Assembly: GCA_020725175.1 (NCBI GenBank)
Contig: DYFM01000013.1
Coordinates: 1-38,161 of the forward strand
From: Candidatus Paceibacter sp.
Lineage (GTDB): Bacteria > Patescibacteriota > Patescibacteriia > Magasanikbacterales > UBA922
DNA length: 38,161 nt
Direction of reading: 5' to 3'
Shown: positions 20,355-26,782 of the stretch, one piece after another
How the letters are laid out: every line of letters starts with the position of its first letter
Numbering within the stretch: position 1 is the stretch's first letter
Position numbers and translations under genes: made by a program
Notes under the pieces: model-generated
The model's database searches: none
The model's input: the letters and a program-made list of their open reading frames with translations, nothing else
What the model was told of the DNA's origin: nothing

Positions 20355-20386
20355 AAAACGACTCGCAAGCACTTGCGAGTCGTTTT
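20355..20386. terminator. Strong intrinsic terminator hairpin after the giant surface protein
   Basis: AAAACGACTCGCAAG-CA-CTTGCGAGTCGTTTT, 15-bp perfect stem. Confidence 0.9.
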
Positions 20387-20390
20387 AAAT

Positions 20391-20532
20391 CCGCCCACAG
20401 CCCCAGGCGTGCACAGCAAGGCGGACGAGGGTTTTATTCCCTCCCGATTTGATCGGGAAAAACTACCTATAGCGATACCCCGTCAGCTTCCACCCCAGGC
20501 GGACACGTGCTGCGGGGATATTCATTTTGAAA
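20391..20532. repeat. Composite palindromic intergenic repeat
   Basis: CCGCCCACAGCCCCAGGCG...GGCGGA; TCCCGAT-TTG-ATCGGGA; CCCCAGGCGGACACGTGCTGCGGGGATATTCATT. Related blocks occur near 1368-1468 and 11820-11860. Confidence 0.65.
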
Positions 20533-20739
20533 AAATTTCATGTAGTTTTATAGCCGTGTGTAATATCATTACCCCATTTTGTTCTAACCCCTTTTCAAAC
20601 TATAACCCATTACTCTCAACTTTCATTCTCAATTCTAAATTCTCAATTCTAAATTCTTAATTCTAAATTCTTAATTCTGATTGTTAAAAATCTTATTCAC
20701 AATTTCAATCTTAATCTTAATCTTTATCTTATTCTTATT

Positions 20740-21306
20740 TTAAACATGACACCGTAAGCACCACCGTTTTGCCAATTGAGTCTGCCACCAATCAAAACTA
20801 TTTAGTAAGACAGCAAGGCCGGCTATCCCAAGAAGCGCAACGACTATTTGTTGTTCAAAACTCGGGAAGTTGAGTTTCGTTGGTACGAGAGTCGTGATCC
20901 ATTGTATGAGGGTAAACCATAGAACCAAAGTAATACCAAGAATAATTGTCCAGTGCACCAGAAAAAAACTCCATGATAACAACCCTCGCAACATTTTTTC
21001 ATCCCAACGTTTTAGCCTGTTTTGGAGCTTTTTGCTTACCACGAGATGTTTACTGTACCGAAGGAGTAGACTGAAAAAAAGAAACAAACCTCCAAGTACC
21101 GCCAATGGAATAAATAGATCTACAAGAAATGAAGTGACAGTTGGATATTCTTGTTGGATCAGTTTTACTACCGGCGTTTTTTGCAACGTAACTCGTTCAG
21201 AAAGCGTCACGCTAGTATACAAAAAAAGACCGCCAAATCCACGGGCAAACCAACGAGTGGTCCAGTGGCTTTTGGTGTGGATTGTGCAGGCGGAAATGGT
21301 TGGCAT
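20740..21306 (-). CDS. Predicted multi-pass membrane protein of unknown function
   Basis: 188 aa ORF with hydrophobic segments FLVDLFIPLAVLGGLFLFFSLLL, FFLVHWTIILGITLVLWFTLIQWI and IVVALLGIAGLAVLL. Start codon uncertain. Confidence 0.6.
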   Translation of the reverse strand: MPTISACTIHTKSHWTTRWFARGFGGLFLYTSVTLSERVTLQKTPVVKLIQQEYPTVTSFLVDLFIPLAVLGGLFLFFSLLLRYSKHLVVSKKLQNRLKRWDEKMLRGLLSWSFFLVHWTIILGITLVLWFTLIQWITTLVPTKLNFPSFEQQIVVALLGIAGLAVLLNSFDWWQTQLAKRWCLRCHV

Positions 21307-21415
21307 ATTATTGGGGCAGAATAAATAGAATAGGCCTGTACGCAGAGTATATAATGTTTTGGTAGACCTATTTTGCCTACTAGCTTACTCTACATATTTT
21401 TCTTTCCATTAGTAT

Positions 21416-21450
21416 AAACAAAAAACCACCTCGGATCAAGCCAAGGTGGT
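21416..21450 (-). terminator. Intrinsic terminator for the 983-aa surface protein gene
   Basis: On the minus strand: ACCACCT-loop-AGGTGGT followed by a T tract. Confidence 0.75.
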
Positions 21451-21506
21451 ATTGTGGTTATTGTTCTAGTGCTCCAGTGTTTTGGTACAAAATGGATTGT
21501 ACAGTC

Positions 21507-24458
21507 TTACGCAATATACTTGCGATATTTGTTTGCCAAGATTCCCGTCCATACTGCCGCGACAGCAACACTACTGCTAAAGAGCCAGCGAAGCCAGTCT
21601 GGAATTTCCTCGTCTGCTTCTTCGGTTTGCGCGATCGTGACTGTTTCACTTTGTTCAGTATTTGGACTGGTGGTTGGAATGACTTCCTCTTCTTCAGTAT
21701 TGGTGTCCACCGCTTCGTTTGTTGGAGTAGTGATTGGTGGTACAAAAACTGGAGTTGTTGGGGTAATCACTGGAGTTACCGGAGTGGTTGGGGGGGTAGG
21801 AGGAACCGTTGGTGGGGTAGTGGTAGGTGCTCCGGTAGAAGGGGTAGTGGTTGGGCTACCAGGGTCTTCATCGGTTGGCAGGCTCACTACCGTTACTTCA
21901 GTTGAAGTGGTTGCCTTGGCTTGGTTTGAATCTTGTACCGTGAGGGTGATGGTATATACGCCGGATGTTGTATAAGTGTGGGTGTATACGCCGTCCCAAG
22001 TAGAAAGTTCGGTACTAGTACCATCGCCAAAGTTCCATGAGAAAAAGATAGTGTTGTTGTCTGGATCAAAACTCTGGGTTCCGTCTACGGTCAGTGTTTC
22101 GCCGGTGACGATTGGGTTCAATTCCAGTGGTTTAATGATTGCTACTGGTGGGTGATTGATAATAGGTGCTCCGCCGCCACCGCCACCATTATTTCCTCCG
22201 GCATCTCCACCTTCGTTATTTCCTCCGTTGTTGCCACCATTCCCTTCATTGTTGCCATTGTTACCTCCGTTATTGCCGCCATTTTCTTCTTCAGAATCAG
22301 TAGTGGCGGTGACTACAAAGGTATCGGAAGTATGAAGAATAGTGCCTGTTTGTGTATCTACCATCGCAATCTGATAGGTTCCGCTAGTAAAATTCTCGAG
22401 AGAAGTCGTATAGGCTCCATTTTCTCCGGTAGGGGTAAAGGGTGCGTCTTCAGCCACTATTACTTCTTCAGCACCTATTTCCAATGTATACAAGCGGAAA
22501 GAAGCGTGTGCTGGAAGGTCTGCTATTATAGTTTCGCCATTTTCTCCAGTTTGAATAGTGGTCGAGAAAGAAAGTGATTCTTCTGAAGTGTAACTTTCTT
22601 TCAATCCAGTAGTACTTCCTGCTCCTATTGTTAGCGTGGTTGATGAAAGTTCTGTTTCATTGTATAGAAGCGTGAAGAGGTGTTGACCGAGTGTTGTAGA
22701 AGGTGAGATGGTGAGTGTGTAGTTTCCGGGTGTTGCCATATTTTTGGAAAACACTTCAGTCGACAGATCTGTGCCTGTTGGATCAGTGGTCTCTACAGCC
22801 GATTGTATTGGATGTGAATTGATAAGTTCACCATTTGCGGTGTATTGAAACGCGGTAGTCAATATCACGTTTAGTGTCTGGCTGATTGGTCGTAATACGA
22901 TATTATCGGTAACTGTATCGGTGATAGTTCCGGAGATTACAGTGTTGTCGATCGTAAATGTTTCTTGGATATTGGTATCGCTTGCTTCTGTTGGGTACAC
23001 GAAGATACGATAGGAAGTACCATATGTGTAAAAGGCATCATTGTCTGGAATGAAGATACTATAGATTCCAGTTTGCTCATCTAATTCATATGATACAGTA
23101 CGCTCTTCATCAATAGTATTGTCACCATTTTTATCTACACCAATAATAACTGTTGTTACTGCTGGTGCCGGTGTAGATGGTTCTTCTACACCATTTATGA
23201 TGTCGTAAAAGAAAAAGGTTAAATTGTCTCCTAGTTGTACCGTATCATCTACACTGAGCGCATACAAAAATGGTTCCGGAGCTTCTTCGACGGTAAAAAG
23301 AACATATTCAGTTGAGGAGTTATTTTCGTTTGGCAATAGTGTGAGATACGTGCTCGTATCATTCCAGGTGGGGTGAATCTTTATCCCGTATGTGCCGGTA
23401 GAAAAACTTGGTTCACTGACAGTAAATTGGTATGTTCCGTTGGTATCAAGTGGTTGAACTTCCGCGATGGTAGGCTCTGTTCCGATAACGTTATCAACGA
23501 CCGGATAGATAGAAATTTTTGCGCTATCGAGAGTCAGGTTGGTCACTGTGTTTTCGTCACTTCCGTATGCAGTGACAAACGTGACGGTATCGCCAATATT
23601 GATTGTTCCTTCGTCTGAAAAAGAGATTTGACCTACTGTTGGGTTAATTACTGTATAGGTAAGTGTTTGGTCTGGGACTTTCGTTTCTCCTTCGTCCGTT
23701 ACAGTGTACAGGTCTACCGTATATGTTCCCACTTCATTGGCAGCAATAATAAATGTTCCATCTTCATTCATGATGATGTCTGTTCCTACTGTGAGTTTAG
23801 TTTCTCCTTGGTAGAGGGCTATGTCACTGGCAGTATCAGTAGAAAATGATCTGGTTGTTTCATCGCTGTACGTGATGGTGATAGCTGTAGTCATGTATGC
23901 CCCTGGAGAGACGGTATATGATGTGGGTGAAGTGAATTCGGCTGTTGTAGCAACTACCACTTCTTCGGTTACTTCCTCAGACACGGTAAACTGGTTAAGG
24001 CGATACCCGCCAGTTTCTGTCAGTGAATACATCACGTAGTATGTACCGGTAGCTAGTTCAGCTGGAAGTTGGTATGAATAAATACCCTCAGCTGATGCGG
24101 TTATTTCTCCCGGACCAAGATACGCTACGTTTGTTGATCCTAATGTTTCGGATGCGTCATAGGAGTTATCTCCATCAGTATCTTTATTAATACTTATAAA
24201 GTTAAACTCAGGTTGTGGGGTGAGTGGTTGACAGCCATCTACCTCGGTATTATCGTTGTAAAATGTTAATGTTTCACCAGGATATAAATCAATGTCTTCA
24301 ATAATCAATGAAGTTTGTTGTCCGTTGAAATCAGTTACCGGACAGCTTTCGGGTGCTGCGTGAACTACAATAGCTGTTTGTTGAAACCCAAATAACGCCA
24401 GTAACACTACGATTGCAACTTTTTTCCCCCCTTGTGTAAACCGTTTCGAGATGGTCAT
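21507..24458 (-). CDS. Secreted/anchored surface protein with PKD domain, Gly/Asn linker, Pro/Thr-rich stalk and C-terminal TM anchor
   Basis: Signal peptide KKVAIVVLLALFGFQQTAIVVHAA; PKD segment HPPVAIIKPLELNPIVTGETLTVDGTQSFDPDNNTIFFSWNFGDGTS...TYTTSGVYTITLTVQDSNQAKA; TM WLFSSSVAVAAVWTGILA followed by KYRKY. Confidence 0.85.
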   Translation of the reverse strand: MTISKRFTQGGKKVAIVVLLALFGFQQTAIVVHAAPESCPVTDFNGQQTSLIIEDIDLYPGETLTFYNDNTEVDGCQPLTPQPEFNFISINKDTDGDNSYDASETLGSTNVAYLGPGEITASAEGIYSYQLPAELATGTYYVMYSLTETGGYRLNQFTVSEEVTEEVVVATTAEFTSPTSYTVSPGAYMTTAITITYSDETTRSFSTDTASDIALYQGETKLTVGTDIIMNEDGTFIIAANEVGTYTVDLYTVTDEGETKVPDQTLTYTVINPTVGQISFSDEGTINIGDTVTFVTAYGSDENTVTNLTLDSAKISIYPVVDNVIGTEPTIAEVQPLDTNGTYQFTVSEPSFSTGTYGIKIHPTWNDTSTYLTLLPNENNSSTEYVLFTVEEAPEPFLYALSVDDTVQLGDNLTFFFYDIINGVEEPSTPAPAVTTVIIGVDKNGDNTIDEERTVSYELDEQTGIYSIFIPDNDAFYTYGTSYRIFVYPTEASDTNIQETFTIDNTVISGTITDTVTDNIVLRPISQTLNVILTTAFQYTANGELINSHPIQSAVETTDPTGTDLSTEVFSKNMATPGNYTLTISPSTTLGQHLFTLLYNETELSSTTLTIGAGSTTGLKESYTSEESLSFSTTIQTGENGETIIADLPAHASFRLYTLEIGAEEVIVAEDAPFTPTGENGAYTTSLENFTSGTYQIAMVDTQTGTILHTSDTFVVTATTDSEEENGGNNGGNNGNNEGNGGNNGGNNEGGDAGGNNGGGGGGAPIINHPPVAIIKPLELNPIVTGETLTVDGTQSFDPDNNTIFFSWNFGDGTSTELSTWDGVYTHTYTTSGVYTITLTVQDSNQAKATTSTEVTVVSLPTDEDPGSPTTTPSTGAPTTTPPTVPPTPPTTPVTPVITPTTPVFVPPITTPTNEAVDTNTEEEEVIPTTSPNTEQSETVTIAQTEEADEEIPDWLRWLFSSSVAVAAVWTGILANKYRKYIA

Positions 24459-24498
24459 ATGGTGTAGAATAGAAGCTAATGAATAGATGTATCAAGGG

Positions 24499-24597
24499 TT
24501 ATCGAAGTAAAAGTAGTATTCCTGACACGATCGCAACAATAATTGCCACGGTCCAAATACCGACATGGTGTTTTTCTTGTTTGATAAAGTGCTTCAT
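24499..24597 (-). CDS. Possible 32-aa single-TM peptide upstream of the PKD surface protein
   Basis: Read by eye on the minus strand: MKHFIKQEKHHVGIWTVAIIVAIVSGILLLLR*; basic N-terminus then one TM helix; 40 nt before the surface protein start. Below the ORF-track length cutoff. Confidence 0.5.
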   Translation of the reverse strand: MKHFIKQEKHHVGIWTVAIIVAIVSGILLLLR

Positions 24598-24933
24598 ATA
24601 GAATTGATAATTTTCCTAAAAGAGGAATTTGAAGTTGTGAATAAAACAGCTAAGTATATCATTTTTTACTTTATTTGTCAATTGTTTGGCTGCTATAGAA
24701 AACGACGTAAAAGCAAAAATGTGACTGTAGGTATAGCTGGGATAAATGACTTTATTGTGTAGAGTATTGTATACAAATTTTGTTCTCCTATAAAAAACAA
24801 AACATTCATGATGAGATGAATGTGACAGGCGACGGGGTAATTCCAGTACTGAAAGAACAATTTCCAAATGTTTTCTAAAGCATATACGTTGTATCATGAA
24901 ATAAAATGTTCGTCAAATATCTAAAAAAGCAGG

Positions 24934-24962
24934 TTGACAGAAGTCTTTTTTTGCTCTACACT
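24934..24962 (+). promoter_or_regulatory. Sigma70-type promoter upstream of the tRNA-Arg region
   Basis: TTGACA - 17 nt - TACACT. Confidence 0.75.
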
Positions 24963-25044
24963 ATCAACATATTTTTTCATTTTCCAATGATTTTTTAGAA
25001 ATTAGAGATTAGAAATTAGAAATTTTCAACACGACCCTGTAGTT

Positions 25045-25074
25045 TCCGCCCAAGGCGGACCAGCCTCGGGCTGG
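25045..25074. repeat. 30-nt double-hairpin element, copy 2 (within the D-arm region of the tRNA-Arg copy)
   Basis: TCCGCC-CAA-GGCGGA + CCAGCC-TCG-GGCTGG. Confidence 0.9.
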
Positions 25075-25117
25075 CAATGGATAGAACAAGAGCCTTCTAA
25101 GCTCTGGATCTAGGTTC

Positions 25118-25147
25118 CCCGCCCAAGGCGGGTCCGCCTCGGGCGGA
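25118..25147. repeat. 30-nt double-hairpin element, copy 3 (within the T-loop region of the tRNA-Arg copy)
   Basis: CCCGCC-CAA-GGCGGG + TCCGCC-TCG-GGCGGA. Confidence 0.9.
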
Positions 25148-25176
25148 GATTCCCAATAAACAACAAAATAACCCAC

Positions 25177-25247
25177 GTTCCCGTAGTTCAATGGATAGAA
25201 CAAGAGCCTTCTAAGCTCTGGATCTAGGTTCGATTCCTAGCGGGAAC
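25177..25247 (+). tRNA. tRNA-Arg (anticodon UCU)
   Basis: Acceptor GTTCCCG/CGGGAAC, anticodon arm AGAGC-CTTCTAA-GCTCT, T-arm CTAGGTTCGATTCCTAG. No CCA encoded. Confidence 0.95.
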
Positions 25248-25378
25248 ACAATAGCACAACCCCAAACAGGTTGTTTTTTGTATGATTATTTTCAAACACG
25301 AGCGGTTGTTCTCCTGCTGGTGTGTACAAAAATAGCATACAAAATATCTTATTTTAGCAAAAAACTCACCAATCACTC

Positions 25379-25407
25379 TTGACACGATTTCGTCTATCTG
25401 ATATAGT
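25379..25407 (+). promoter_or_regulatory. Sigma70-type promoter for rpsO
   Basis: TTGACA - 17 nt - TATAGT; leader of about 185 nt before the start codon. Confidence 0.75.
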
Positions 25408-25595
25408 ATCGCCGTTACAAATTATTCATTTTCCTTTACAATCTTTTCTTTTTAGCTCATACTAAAAAGAGGGTAAAGGCAGACCCCGGTTGGTCCTTTG
25501 GCATTCCTTTTGCCTGTCAGCGATGATACATTCATCGGTCCGGTCATTTGACTGGACAATAGGACAATCATGCTACACCGAGGCCTGTAATACTA

Positions 25596-25964
25596 TTGGC
25601 ATGTATGCTCGCAAAAGATAAAAAGCAGCAAATAATCAAAAAGTATCAAACCCATAAGGGTGATACCGGTTCTACGCAAGTACAAGTCGCGATTTTGAGC
25701 GCTGAAATCGATGAACTCGCAGATCACCTGAAAGCGCACCATAAAGATCATTCCTCACGCCGAGGACTTCTCAGAAAAGTAGGGGAACGACGACGATTAC
25801 TTCGTTATCTCCGTAAAGAAGACGCACTCGCGTATGAAAAGCTCGTCAAGAGTCTCAAGTTGAAGCAAGCACGTAAGTTGGTAAAAACAACTGCGTCTAC
25901 TGCTCCAGCCGAAGATTTTGATGACGATAACGTCGATATCGATGAAGGAAACACGGAAGAATAA
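25596..25964 (+). CDS. rpsO: 30S ribosomal protein S15
   Basis: IIKKYQTHKGDTGSTQVQVAILSAEIDELADHLKAHHKDHSSRRGLLRKVGERRRLLRYLRK. Start may be the second Met (25605). Confidence 0.96.
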   Translation: MACMLAKDKKQQIIKKYQTHKGDTGSTQVQVAILSAEIDELADHLKAHHKDHSSRRGLLRKVGERRRLLRYLRKEDALAYEKLVKSLKLKQARKLVKTTASTAPAEDFDDDNVDIDEGNTEE

Positions 25965-26496
25965 AATACATCCTTTGAAACACCCCGAGCAACGAGTCGG
26001 GGTGTTTATTGATGTGCAAAACATGTACTATTCGGCCAAAAATCTTTTTGGCATGAAAGTAAACTTTGGTAACATTGTCAAAGAGGCGGTTGGGGCGAGA
26101 AAACTTATTCGGGCGATTGCGTATGTGGTGCGAACCGAATCAAAAGATGAGCAGCCGTTTTTTGAAGCGCTCTACAACTTGGGAATTGAAACGCGTGAAA
26201 AAGATTTGCAAGTGTTTAATACCGGTATGAAAAAAGCTGATTGGGACGTAGGTCTGACGGTCGACGCAATTCGTCTCGCGCCAAGTCTCGACGCTATTGT
26301 GATTGTCTCTGGTGATGGTGACTATTTGCCATTGGTTGAATACTTACAAAAAAGTTCCGGCAAACAAGTGGAAATTGTTGCTTTTGGAGAAACTACTTCA
26401 AGTCGGTTGGTAGAAGAAGCGGATGATTTTGTGGATTTGAGTTTGGAAAAAGAAAAATTTTTAATACAAGATCCGCGATTCAAACGAAAATTGTAA
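25918..26496 (+). CDS. NYN domain (LabA/DUF88-like) protein
   Basis: VGVFIDVQNMYYSAKN, DWDVGLTVDAIRLAPSLDAIVIVSGDGDYLPLVEYLQ. Overlaps the rpsO 3' end; true start uncertain. Confidence 0.85.
   Translation: MMTITSISMKETRKNKIHPLKHPEQRVGVFIDVQNMYYSAKNLFGMKVNFGNIVKEAVGARKLIRAIAYVVRTESKDEQPFFEALYNLGIETREKDLQVFNTGMKKADWDVGLTVDAIRLAPSLDAIVIVSGDGDYLPLVEYLQKSSGKQVEIVAFGETTSSRLVEEADDFVDLSLEKEKFLIQDPRFKRKL
25978..26007 (+). terminator. Terminator-like hairpin after rpsO, located inside the NYN reading frame
   Basis: AAACACCCCGA-gcaacgag-TCGGGGTGTTT, 11-bp perfect stem. Confidence 0.6.
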
Positions 26497-26505
26497 AATA
26501 AAATC

Positions 26506-26665
26506 CCAAGATACCTGCCTGCCGGCAAGGCACGGCAAGAAACAAGAGACAAACAAATCCCAAATATCAAACTTCAATTTCCAAGTTTATGTATTGAAGA
26601 TTTATTACTGAGATTTGTTTGGAAATTGTATCTTGCCGTGCCTTGCCGGCAGGCAGGTATCTTGG
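26506..26665. repeat. 160-bp foldback element with 35-bp perfect inverted repeats
   Basis: CCAAGATACCTGCCTGCCGGCAAGGCACGGCAAGA (26506-26540) and its exact reverse complement (26631-26665); inner CAAACAAATC/GATTTGTTTG also pair. Confidence 0.92.
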
Positions 26666-26782
26666 AAGTTAATTTATCGGTTGGTCAAGAAGAATCTAGG
26701 TCTCTCGCGCGATGAATATGACAAGCAATCCACCGTGAACGCAGATCTATCTCATCTTGATCAGCCCACAAGTATTATATCT

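Larger units (their letters stand above)
25032..25158 (+). pseudogene. Disrupted tRNA-Arg(UCU) copy carrying two 30-nt repeat insertions
   Basis: CCCTGTAGTT + 30 nt + CAATGGATAGAACAAGAGCCTTCTAAGCTCTGGATCTAGGTTC + 30 nt + GATTCC. The 43-nt core is identical to the intact tRNA-Arg at 25177-25247, and both insertion points are defined by that paralog. Confidence 0.85.

Noticed and set aside
20373-20660. 95-aa plus-strand ORF (MRVVLNPPTAPGVHSKADEGF...)
   Set aside because: Translates the terminator and the composite palindromic repeat plus a tandem word array; typical spurious ORF.
26615-26782. N-terminal 56-aa extension of the pnp ORF
   Set aside because: Begins inside the 35-bp inverted repeat; the canonical PNPase start is M at 26783.
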